NCBI GenBank assembly: GCA_015478725.1
Contig: JADMIG010000005.1
Location: forward strand, 81,387-145,386
DNA: 64,000 bases
Direction of reading: 5' to 3'
DNA from: Chloroflexota bacterium
GTDB lineage: Bacteria; Chloroflexota; Limnocylindria; Limnocylindrales; CSP1-4
Shown here: one piece after another, positions 40,894-48,856 of the stretch
How positions within the stretch are numbered: position 1 is the stretch's first letter
How the letters are laid out: each line of letters begins with the position of its first letter
The notes under the pieces: generated by a model
What the model was told of the DNA's origin: nothing
The model's database searches: none
Seen by the model: only the letters and a program-made list of their open reading frames with translations
Program-made: the position numbers and the translations under genes

Positions 40894-42513
40894 TCAGGGA
40901 CGAGCGATCCGCAGCAGCCAGATGCCGGACGCGGCATCGGCGAGGATGGGGACGATGCGGATGGAGCCGACGACCGTCGGTCGACTCACCTCGAGGACAG
41001 CGTAGCGACCCCCGCGACCGTCGACCGTCGCGTCGTGGAAGACCCACTGGCCCGGGCGGAGCAGCGTCGCCGGGTCGGTAGCCCGGAAGGCGAGGAAGGA
41101 ATCGCCGATCGCCGGCAACGGGACGCCCGTGTCGGCGACGATCCGCCACAGCTCCGCCCGCGGTGCGATGAGCCGGGCCGCCGTCGGGTCGACGAGCGGC
41201 AGCTCGACGCCGGGCGCGACGACCACCGCACCCATCGCCCCGGCGAGGATGGGCCCGAGACGCGGCTCGACGAACTCGAGATGGGTGCTGGCGGTCCGGG
41301 ACGCGGCGAGTGGCTCGTCGATCTCCGCCCGACCGATGACCGACCAGGCCAGGACGAGGGCCACGGCGATGCTGATCCCGGCGAGCGCCGGCTTCCGGAG
41401 GCGATCCGCGACCGAGTCGCGACCGAGGAGCGTACGGGCACGGCGCCCTGCGAGGCGGACCAGCCACCCCGCGCCGACCGCCGCCGCGAGCCGGAGCGCG
41501 ACGTCCGCCTCCTCCCAGTAGCGATCGGAGACGTAGACGCCGCGGACCGCGAGCAGCGCGAGCGTCACGAAGACGCCCGCGGCGAGCGTGACGATGGCGG
41601 TCGCGAGGAGCCAGCGTCGGGACGCCGCGAGCCCGCCGATGCCGACGATCGCGAGGACGAGCGTCGGGACGTCGTGGGCATAGTGAGGGACGACCAGGCG
41701 GCCCCAGAACTCGCGGAGAGCGAGTGGCCGCAGGCCCGGATCCACGATCGCGGTGTAACTGGCCGGGACGCCGGCCCAGAAGAGCGGCTGCCCGGTGAGC
41801 AGCCAGTCATGGAGACACATGACGGCGAGCGCGAGCGCGCCCCCGATGACGACCGGCACCAGTCGGCGGATCGCGGCCACTCCCTCACCGCTGGTTGCCG
41901 CGGTGCGATGTCGCCCGAAGCCGCGCATCCCGAGGACGGCGATCGCCACAGCGGCCGCACCGACGAGCCAGAACGTCTCGATCCTCGCGAGCGCCGCGAG
42001 GAGCACGGCGCTTCCGACGAGCCACGGCCGCGGCGATCCGCGATCGAGTGCCCAGGCGGCGATGAGCCACCCGGCGAGCGCCCAGACGAGGGAATTCGCG
42101 TGAGCCACCTCGACGAGGAGCTCGGGCCAGCCCACGAGCGCGACGACGGCGAACGCGGCAGCGGCGGGCAGGCCGATGCGGAGCATGATGCTCGTCGCGA
42201 GCCCGACAGCGAGGGTGAAGACGACGATCGTCTCGAGGGTCAGGGCGGACCATGCGCCGGTCAGCCACCACGTGATGCCATAGACGATGGTGAGGAGCGG
42301 CTTCGGCGTCGTCGTCACCATCGCCTCGAGCTGACGCCCGCCGACGAGGTGCTGGAAATAGACGACCGACGCCGCCGAATCGGAGTCGTTCATCGCCGGG
42401 CCGAACGGCCGAAGGACGACGAGGCAGACGAGGAGCGTCGCGAGCATCGCTCCGCCGACCACGATCACGCTCGCGTCGAGCGGCCTCCGCGATCCCCCGA
42501 GCTGGAGCGTCAT
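40894..42513 (-). CDS. Polytopic membrane protein (GT-C glycosyltransferase-like)
   Basis: 539 residues with about ten helices in the first 360 and a soluble extracytoplasmic C-terminus of ~150 residues. The first outer loop has AMNDSDSAASVVYFQHLVGG with acidic residues, the place where GT-C enzymes hold the catalytic Asp, and TTTPKPLLTIVYG follows. It resembles lipid-linked-sugar glycosyltransferases, but the match is by topology. It begins 37 bp after the methyltransferase stop, in the same envelope cluster. Confidence 0.65.
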   Translation of the reverse strand: MTLQLGGSRRPLDASVIVVGGAMLATLLVCLVVLRPFGPAMNDSDSAASVVYFQHLVGGRQLEAMVTTTPKPLLTIVYGITWWLTGAWSALTLETIVVFTLAVGLATSIMLRIGLPAAAAFAVVALVGWPELLVEVAHANSLVWALAGWLIAAWALDRGSPRPWLVGSAVLLAALARIETFWLVGAAAVAIAVLGMRGFGRHRTAATSGEGVAAIRRLVPVVIGGALALAVMCLHDWLLTGQPLFWAGVPASYTAIVDPGLRPLALREFWGRLVVPHYAHDVPTLVLAIVGIGGLAASRRWLLATAIVTLAAGVFVTLALLAVRGVYVSDRYWEEADVALRLAAAVGAGWLVRLAGRRARTLLGRDSVADRLRKPALAGISIAVALVLAWSVIGRAEIDEPLAASRTASTHLEFVEPRLGPILAGAMGAVVVAPGVELPLVDPTAARLIAPRAELWRIVADTGVPLPAIGDSFLAFRATDPATLLRPGQWVFHDATVDGRGGRYAVLEVSRPTVVGSIRIVPILADAASGIWLLRIARP

Positions 42514-42550
42514 CGAGGGACGGGCTGGAAGGGCCGGTCGACGACCCGAC

Positions 42551-43387
42551 TCACACCGGGGCGGCCGATCCCCGATCGGCGCCGCGGACCGCACGGATGT
42601 AGACGGACGGTCCCGGAGCGAGCGGGCCGAGCGGACCCTGGAGCCGTGCCTCGACGGCGGTGAGGAGGTGCGTCGGGACGTGCGCCTTGAACCACGGGGA
42701 GCGGAACAGCGAGACCGTGCGCGTCGCGTCGGCCGTGAGCCCCGCCTCGGCAAGCTGGCGGCGCACCGTTCCCGGCTGGTGGGCGAAATGGCTGTCGCGA
42801 TATTCGTGTGATCCGCGACCGAAGGGCGACCACGGTTGGCGCCGAACGAGATACCGGGCGATCGCCAGGGCGTGCCGCCGATTCGCGAACTCGACGATGA
42901 AGACCCCGCCCGGGCGGAGGACCCGGCGGACCTCGCGGAAGAGCGGCTCGGGATCGCCGAGATGGACGAGCAGTCGGATCGCGACGACCGCGTCGAACGT
43001 CGCGTCCGGGAACGGCAGCCGGGTCGCGTCGGCCTCGACGACGCGGATCCGCGGGTCGGCGCCGACCCGCTCCCTGGCTGCCGCGAGCATCTCCGGTGAG
43101 GCGTCCGCGAGCACGACCCGCTCGAACGCCCGGTATTCGTCCACGAGGCGCCCGAATCCGGCGCCGATGTCGAGGATCTCGACGCCGGCGAGCGGCAGGA
43201 GCGCCCGCAGGGCGAGCCGATCGCAGCGGTCCTCGTAGTCGCGGGCCGGCCAGAACCGGTCCCGGTAGCTGAGGTCGTACTCCGGAGGCGCGTCCGTCGT
43301 CGCCCGTTCAGGCGGCGGAGGCGCCGCGGCGGCCGTTGTCGCGGCGGCCGCTGTCGGGCGGTCGAGCTCGGTCATGTCGGTGGTCAC
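42551..43387 (-). CDS. Class I SAM-dependent methyltransferase
   Basis: 278 residues with an Ala/Pro-rich N-terminus, then the UbiE/Methyltransf_11 fold: motif I VEILDIGAGFGRLVDEY, VVLADASPEMLAAARE, VEADATRLPFPDATFDAVVAIRLLVHL, VLRPGGVFIVEFANR. It ends with HQPGTVRRQLAEAGLTADAT and the tail WFKAHVPTHLLTAVE, seen in methyltransferases of envelope-glycan clusters. The GTG start overlaps the esterase stop (GTGA); the second ATG is at 43375. Substrate unknown, perhaps an envelope lipid or glycan. Confidence 0.88.
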   Translation of the reverse strand: MTTDMTELDRPTAAAATTAAAAPPPPERATTDAPPEYDLSYRDRFWPARDYEDRCDRLALRALLPLAGVEILDIGAGFGRLVDEYRAFERVVLADASPEMLAAARERVGADPRIRVVEADATRLPFPDATFDAVVAIRLLVHLGDPEPLFREVRRVLRPGGVFIVEFANRRHALAIARYLVRRQPWSPFGRGSHEYRDSHFAHQPGTVRRQLAEAGLTADATRTVSLFRSPWFKAHVPTHLLTAVEARLQGPLGPLAPGPSVYIRAVRGADRGSAAPV

Positions 43388-45030
43388 CGGCTCCCCGTGA
43401 AGACGCCGAGCGTCACCTGGCGCGCGGCGAGCATGGACAGGACGGCCGGGATCCCCTCCCGGACGGCAGCCCACGAGTGGCCGAGCGGCGTCGGCAGGAT
43501 CGCGACCGACACCCCGTTCGCGTCGAGCACCTTGGCGAACGCCGTGATCTGCGCTCCGTAGAACGTGTTGCCCGGGTCCGCCGAGAAGGCGACGAACATG
43601 GACGATCGTACCGCGGCCGGGAGGTTCGCGACGATGTTGATCGGCGACAGCTTCGCCTCGAGCACGGGATCGTTGTTGAACGGGCGATATGCGGTCGGGG
43701 TCGTGGACGTGCGGATGCCGGTGACGAAGTAGCCGCTGAAGATGATCGCCGAACCGAACACGTCCGGGTGATGGGTGAGCGCCGCCGCCGCGCAGTAGCC
43801 ACCGGTCGAGAAGCCGAGCAGCGCCCGCGCGGCCCGGGTCGGGATCGTCCGCAGGTTCGCGTCCACCCAGGCCGGCACGATCTGGCCGAGGTAGCGGTCG
43901 AACCACTCCTTGCCGTCGTAGCTGTCGGCACACTGGCTGTCGGCGTACGGTCCACCGTACTGGTCCACGAACACGACGATCTCGGGCGGCATGGCGCCGG
44001 TCCGGATGAGGTCATCGAGGATCGACGTGAAGTGCATCCCCTGCTGCCAGGCCCACGCCGGCTGATGCGGCTCGTAGATGACCGGGTATCGGGCAGTGCT
44101 CTTGTCGTAGCCCGGCGGCAGATAGATGTCGATCGTCGCGTGTTTCGTCAGGCCGCCGACCCACGGCGCCGCGAGCGCGACCGAGTACACCCGTCCGCCG
44201 CCGGTCGGGGGATTCGCGGCCCACGGACGGGCGGTCGAGAGCGCCCCCGCCGTGACGAGCGAACCCGGGACCGGACCCGGGACGAGGTCCGCCGGTGGCA
44301 CAAGCACGCTCGCCCGGGTCGAGGTGGGTCCCGACGATGCGCCGGCCGCGGATCCCGTGGCAGAGCCCGGAACGAAGAGGCCCACCTGGCCCGGCGCGTC
44401 GCGACGCATGTGGACGTCCGGGGCGAAGTTCATCATGTCGCCGAAGATCGGGATCGCGATTGCGAGGAGGACGGCGGCGAGGATCGCCGCACCGACCCTC
44501 GGGAGCGCGCGCCGCCGACCCGTCCGATCGCGGACGAGAGAGCCCGCGGCGGCCGCCACGGCACGGATCGCGCGTCGGACGTCCGCGCCGAGGACCGCGG
44601 CCGCCCAGCCGACGATGAGGGCGGCGACAACAAGGGTGAGGACGGTGAGCGTCCAGCCGAGCGGGTCGAACACCCCGTCGGGCGGCTTGGACTTCAGCGC
44701 GGTGCCGCTCTCGTGGCGAAACGTCTTCCAGAACCCGGCGCCCACGGCGGCGGCGGCGGTCAGGGTGGCGACGATGAACCGCCCGCCGGCGAGCGAGACG
44801 ATGGCGCCCGCCACCGCGCCGGCGGTGAGCGCACCGATGAGCGCTGCCCGGTCGGGATCGAAGCCCATGACCTGGAGGGTGTTCTCCGTGTCCGCCATCG
44901 ATCCCGAGACGTAGAGGAGGGCGACGGCGACGGCAGCCACGGCGACCCCGATGACGGTCGATCGCTCGGACACGACGATGCGGCGGAGTCGCGTGGCGAC
45001 CTCGCGGGGGCCGATGGGATCCTGGGTCAT
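43384..45030 (-). CDS. Membrane-anchored esterase (PF00756), paralogue of the gene at 11440
   Basis: 548 residues: four N-terminal helices with the shared MGFDPDRA loop, a linker, then an extracytoplasmic hydrolase with TIDIYLPPGYDKST, GGPYADSQCADSYDGKEWFDRYLG, nucleophile GFSTGGY (Ser 408), HHPDVFGSAIIFSGYF and LGHSWAAV (His 518). It lies downstream of an MprF-like aminoacyl-phospholipid synthase. A hydrolase acting on aminoacyl-lipids is encoded next to such a synthase in Enterococcus faecium (AhyD) and Pseudomonas (PA0919), so this is a reasonable hypothesis here. Confidence 0.85.
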   Translation of the reverse strand: MTQDPIGPREVATRLRRIVVSERSTVIGVAVAAVAVALLYVSGSMADTENTLQVMGFDPDRAALIGALTAGAVAGAIVSLAGGRFIVATLTAAAAVGAGFWKTFRHESGTALKSKPPDGVFDPLGWTLTVLTLVVAALIVGWAAAVLGADVRRAIRAVAAAAGSLVRDRTGRRRALPRVGAAILAAVLLAIAIPIFGDMMNFAPDVHMRRDAPGQVGLFVPGSATGSAAGASSGPTSTRASVLVPPADLVPGPVPGSLVTAGALSTARPWAANPPTGGGRVYSVALAAPWVGGLTKHATIDIYLPPGYDKSTARYPVIYEPHQPAWAWQQGMHFTSILDDLIRTGAMPPEIVVFVDQYGGPYADSQCADSYDGKEWFDRYLGQIVPAWVDANLRTIPTRAARALLGFSTGGYCAAAALTHHPDVFGSAIIFSGYFVTGIRTSTTPTAYRPFNNDPVLEAKLSPINIVANLPAAVRSSMFVAFSADPGNTFYGAQITAFAKVLDANGVSVAILPTPLGHSWAAVREGIPAVLSMLAARQVTLGVFTGSR

Positions 45031-45115
45031 GAGTGGCGGGCGCTCTTCCTGATCGTCATGCGTCCCTTTCAGTCCACCTGAGATAACCCTGAGCCGCAAC
45101 CGGCGAGGGATGAAG

Positions 45116-46831
45116 TCAGGATACGATTTCGTTAACCGAGCGCCGACGACGGAGGGGCGCCAGGAGCGCGCCGATCGCACCGCCGAGCCGCCCGTCGCTG
45201 CTCAGATGGAGTCGGACGAGCGCGACCGCCACCGCGAGGACGTCCCGGCGATGCCGGATGGCGATCGATCGCTCGATCCAGACGGGATCGAACTTCGCCT
45301 TGAAGAACGCGAGCCCGTCGATGTCGTACCAGCGTCCGACGGCCTCCGCGGCCCACCTGATGGACCGTTCCTCGATCGGACCGGCGTCCGAGCGCAGGCC
45401 ATGGATCGGGGCGAGGCCGAGGGACAGCCGCAGGGCCCCGGCCGCGCGGAACCCGAGTGCCGCCTCGGCGATGCACGCCTCCACCGCGCCGGGCACGCTG
45501 CCGGCCCGACGACGGATGAGGTCGAGGACGAAACCGCCGTCGGCGCCGGTCGGGCGGAACGTCACGAACGCGATCGGGAGGCCGGCCGGATCGAACGCGA
45601 CCGCGAGCGGCACGGTTCGGATGTCCGACGGCCGGAAGGCGCCGATCGTGAATCCGAGCTCCGGTCCGGCCGCGACGCGCCATGCGGCATCGATGCCGGC
45701 GAGCTCGGACCCGATCGAACCGGCCGTTGCGTCGTCGAGCCCCTCCGGGAACCACGCGGTCGAGCCGCCGTCACGCCGGAGCCGGGTGACCGTGTGCCGG
45801 AGGTTGGCCCGCCGCGAGCCGGCGAGGCTGAAGGTCGTCAGCTCGACGATCGCCTCCTGGCCGATCCGGAAGATCCGTCCGAAGCCGGCCGCTCCGAGAG
45901 CGTCGCGGGCGTCCACGGTGGCCTGGTACACGGTGACGATCCAGCCGGCCCTGCGAGCCGCGGCGCCGAACTCGCGGAGGACCTCAATCCAGCGCTCGGG
46001 CGGTCCGATCGGGTCGCCGAGGATGACGACGGTCCGGCCGGCCCGCGCGTACACGACGACGCAGTCCCCGGACCGGGCGACGAACGACCGCATGCCGGGC
46101 CGCCGCTGGAACGGGAGCAGCGCGCCGGTCCCCGACGCCGCGATGACCGCCTCGGCGGCGCCCGCCGACCCCTCGCCCACCGACCCCTCGCCGCCGGACG
46201 CGCTGGGGGCCGGCCGAAGGATGCCGATCGCCGCGATCGCGACCGCCACTCGAGCAACCTGCGGGAGCATTGGCACGGCGTCGGCGATCGGTCCGAACGA
46301 GCCGAGCCCGAGGAGGACGAGCGCGACCGCGACCCACCGACCCCAGCCGGGAGCCCCGCCCACGTCATCGTGGCGGCCGCTGACGAGGAACCCGACGACG
46401 AGAACCGCGAGGACCGCGACCCCCAGGTCCGCTCGACCGGCCACACTCGAGGGCAGGTCCGCGAGGACCGCGAGTGCGACCACGACGAGGGTCATCCACC
46501 AGGCCAGGGAGTTGCCGCGGGCGATCCCGACGGCCAGCGACCAGAGGGCGACCGCGCCGAGGATCCGGAGGAACGCCGGCGTCAGCGGGGCGACAGGTGT
46601 CGTCGGGACATCGACCGGTGGGCCGAGCGCGGACCACCCGAGGGCCGCCGCGAGGACCGCGACGCCGAGCAGACCGACGGTGACGACCGCGCCCACGCGC
46701 ACGGATGTGCGGAGGATGTTCTTCGGCCCGACGCCAGCGGGCCGCTCAGGGATCGAGAAGCTCGCCGTGCTGCGCCTCCAGTCGGCTGGGGCCGGGATGA
46801 TAGCGCGACGCCGGCGATAGGCCACGGTCAC
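45116..46831 (-). CDS. Phosphatidylglycerol lysyl/alanyltransferase-like (MprF C-terminal domain)
   Basis: 571 residues. About six helices (first 200 residues) precede the soluble DUF2156 domain, which transfers an amino acid from aminoacyl-tRNA to a lipid: GALLPFQRRPGMRSFVARSG, VVILGDPIGP, TVDARDALGAAGFGRIFRIGQEAIV, SRRANLRHTVTRLRRDG, GFVLDLIRRRAGSVPGAVEACI, LRLSLGLAPIHGL, FFKAKFDPVWIERS. Full MprF has fourteen helices, so a complete flippase is absent. GTG start with another in-frame GTG two codons later. Modified lipids reduce negative surface charge. Confidence 0.85.
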   Translation of the reverse strand: MTVAYRRRRAIIPAPADWRRSTASFSIPERPAGVGPKNILRTSVRVGAVVTVGLLGVAVLAAALGWSALGPPVDVPTTPVAPLTPAFLRILGAVALWSLAVGIARGNSLAWWMTLVVVALAVLADLPSSVAGRADLGVAVLAVLVVGFLVSGRHDDVGGAPGWGRWVAVALVLLGLGSFGPIADAVPMLPQVARVAVAIAAIGILRPAPSASGGEGSVGEGSAGAAEAVIAASGTGALLPFQRRPGMRSFVARSGDCVVVYARAGRTVVILGDPIGPPERWIEVLREFGAAARRAGWIVTVYQATVDARDALGAAGFGRIFRIGQEAIVELTTFSLAGSRRANLRHTVTRLRRDGGSTAWFPEGLDDATAGSIGSELAGIDAAWRVAAGPELGFTIGAFRPSDIRTVPLAVAFDPAGLPIAFVTFRPTGADGGFVLDLIRRRAGSVPGAVEACIAEAALGFRAAGALRLSLGLAPIHGLRSDAGPIEERSIRWAAEAVGRWYDIDGLAFFKAKFDPVWIERSIAIRHRRDVLAVAVALVRLHLSSDGRLGGAIGALLAPLRRRRSVNEIVS

Positions 46832-46862
46832 CGTCGGGAGGCAGGACGCGTCTGACGTGGAA

Positions 46863-46896
46863 GGACCCCCGGCCGAGTCGTTCGATCCGGGGGTCC
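46863..46896 (-). terminator. Terminator-like hairpin between minus-strand genes
   Basis: A perfect 10-bp stem (GGACCCCCGG/CCGGGGGTCC) with a 14-nt loop lies between the duplicated-domain gene and the MprF-like gene. On the minus strand it is followed by TTCC. Confidence 0.7.
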
Positions 46897-46918
46897 CTTG
46901 GGTGAGTGGACGGTTCGG

Positions 46919-47857
46919 TCAGCCGCTCGTCGAAGGTGACGCGGGCGCCGCCGACGAGCCCGGGGTAGAGGAGCCGTTCCCATCGTTGTCGCCGGGCCGA
47001 TGGCCCATGGCGGGTCCGTCCTTGCCGGGCCCGGGACGGGTGTTGTTCACCTGGTCGGTGGCGTGCTGGACGAGCTCCGCCTTCTCGGTGTCTGCCTGAG
47101 CCTGGGTCATCGTCCCGGCCTTGACCGCCGCGTCGAGCTCGCTCTGGCCGTCGGCCACGAGGGCGGCGATGACCGTCGCCGGATCGACGTTGTGCGCCTT
47201 GGCGATCGCGGCGAACGTCTGGCCCGTGCCGAGGGCGGTCGTGAGATCGGACTCGCTGATCCCGATCGCCTTGGCGACCACCGAGGTGTCGCTCACGGCC
47301 TCCTGGTGCCGGAAGCCCGGGCCACCCTTGCCGGGTCCGGGGTGGCTGTTGTTGACCTGATCGGTGGCGCGCTGGGTGATCTCAGCCTTCTCCGCGTCGG
47401 CCTGGGTCTGGGTGATCCTGCCGGCCGCGACCGCGGCCGCGAGTTCGCTCTGATCGTCGGCGACGAGGGCGGCGATGACCGACCCCGGATCGACGTTGTG
47501 CGCCTTCGCCACCGCGGCGATCGTCTGGCCGCCGCCCAGCGCTGTGGCGAGGTCTGACTCGCTGATCCCGATCGCCTTGGCGGCGACCGCGAGATCCCCG
47601 ATGTGAGCGGTTCCTCCGCCCGCGCCGCCGTTCGTCGTACCCGGCGCGAACGAAGCGGTCGCGGTGGCGACCGCCGGCGCGGTCGGCGAGGCGGTGCTCG
47701 ACTGCGCGCTGGCCAGCGCCGGGACGAAGACCGCCGCGCCGACGGCTCCGCCGATGAGGATGGAGCCGGCGATCATCGCCGCGGTCTTCGCCCGTGCCGC
47801 CTTCCGCTTCACGGCCGGGACCGGAGCGAGCTCCGGGATCTGGTCTTCTGGGGTCAT
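46919..47857 (-). CDS. Secreted/membrane protein with two internal repeats, function unknown
   Basis: 312 residues. A hydrophobic segment (AAMIAGSILIGGAVGAAVFVPALASA, about 27-52) acts as signal or anchor. Two long repeats follow with a period of about 102 residues (starting near 92 and 194): AKAIGISESDLATALG, QTIAAVAKAHNVDP, VIAALVAD..SEL, then Q-A-D-EKAE and a Gly/Pro-rich end (GPGKGGPG). The GQT-AxAKAHNVD part recalls LysM, but it is not convincing. AGGAGGC precedes the ATG. Highly similar copies suggest recent duplication. Role unknown; export is likely. Confidence 0.8.
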   Translation of the reverse strand: MTPEDQIPELAPVPAVKRKAARAKTAAMIAGSILIGGAVGAAVFVPALASAQSSTASPTAPAVATATASFAPGTTNGGAGGGTAHIGDLAVAAKAIGISESDLATALGGGQTIAAVAKAHNVDPGSVIAALVADDQSELAAAVAAGRITQTQADAEKAEITQRATDQVNNSHPGPGKGGPGFRHQEAVSDTSVVAKAIGISESDLTTALGTGQTFAAIAKAHNVDPATVIAALVADGQSELDAAVKAGTMTQAQADTEKAELVQHATDQVNNTRPGPGKDGPAMGHRPGDNDGNGSSTPGSSAAPASPSTSG

Positions 47858-47983
47858 TCGTTGCCTCCTGAGCGGCCGCGAGGGTCGCATGCGGTTGTGA
47901 CGCAGCCGACTCTCGGGGAGGGCACCTTTCGGATGGGTTACGCCAGGCGGCGGTCCACCGCCAGTGCCACCGCCAGCGCGCCG

Positions 47984-48856
47984 TCACCGCCATCGCCATG
48001 TCGTCACCGCGCGCAGGCTGCCGCCCGGTTCGAGGCGGACGAGGCCGGTGCCCGTCACGCCAGCCGCCGCGAGCGCCGCCGCGTCCGGCCAGCCGGTCAT
48101 CGGTTCGACGCAGACGGCCGCGCGGGGCGTGTAGACGACCACCGTCGAGACGGGTGGCATGAACTCCATCGTGAGGGTGAGGTCCGGCCACGCCAGTCGG
48201 ACGGGAGACGCGACGTCGACGTAGACGGTGTCGAGACGACGGTCGGCGAGGGCCGGGCCGGCCCGGAGGTCCGAGTTCGCATCGACGGCGAGCCGGCGCC
48301 CGGTGGGGATGAGGTCCGTCGTCAGCTCGAGCGCCTCGCTCGCCGCGACGGTCACGGCGATGTCACCCGTGGCGGGCCTCCGGAACCACGGATGCCAGCC
48401 GAGCGCCGCCGGCATGGCGACGACGTCCGCCCGGAGCTCCGCGGTCATGGTCAGGTGCCCGGCAGTGAGGCGGATCGACTGGCGCGCCCGTCCGCCGAAC
48501 GGCCAGCCAAGCGGTCCGAGCGCGATATCGAGGTCGACGCGGCCATCGCCGGCCTCGGTGACGCTCCACGGGCGGCCGAGCACGAGGCCGTGGAGCGCGT
48601 GGCGGCCATGGTCCGCCGGCAGCCGGTGGATTCGACCGTCCCACGCGAGCCTCGCCTCGGCCATCCGGCCGACCCATGGCGCCATGAGGAACGATCCCCA
48701 GTGGACGCTCCGATCGTCCGGGGCAGGCGAGCCGACGAGCCGCTCCTGGCCGCCGAGGACGAGCGACGCGAGCCGACCGCCGGCGCCGATGTCGACCACG
48801 GCGACAGCGTCTCCACCGGGAGCCCGGAGCTCGACCTGGGACGGGACCACGATCAA
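47984..48856 (-). CDS. Aldose 1-epimerase-like mutarotase
   Basis: 290 residues with the GalM fold: FLMAPWVGRM, GLVLGRPW, LTMTAELRADV, catalytic His in ALGWHPWFRRP, Asp/Thr region TVYVDVAS and the catalytic Glu in VCVEPMTGWP. It interconverts alpha and beta hexoses. The start TTG overlaps the PEP carboxylase stop (TTGA); a GTG six bases later is the alternative. The protein is unrelated in operon context to the mutarotase-like gene at 1923. Confidence 0.82.
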   Translation of the reverse strand: MIVVPSQVELRAPGGDAVAVVDIGAGGRLASLVLGGQERLVGSPAPDDRSVHWGSFLMAPWVGRMAEARLAWDGRIHRLPADHGRHALHGLVLGRPWSVTEAGDGRVDLDIALGPLGWPFGGRARQSIRLTAGHLTMTAELRADVVAMPAALGWHPWFRRPATGDIAVTVAASEALELTTDLIPTGRRLAVDANSDLRAGPALADRRLDTVYVDVASPVRLAWPDLTLTMEFMPPVSTVVVYTPRAAVCVEPMTGWPDAAALAAAGVTGTGLVRLEPGGSLRAVTTWRWR

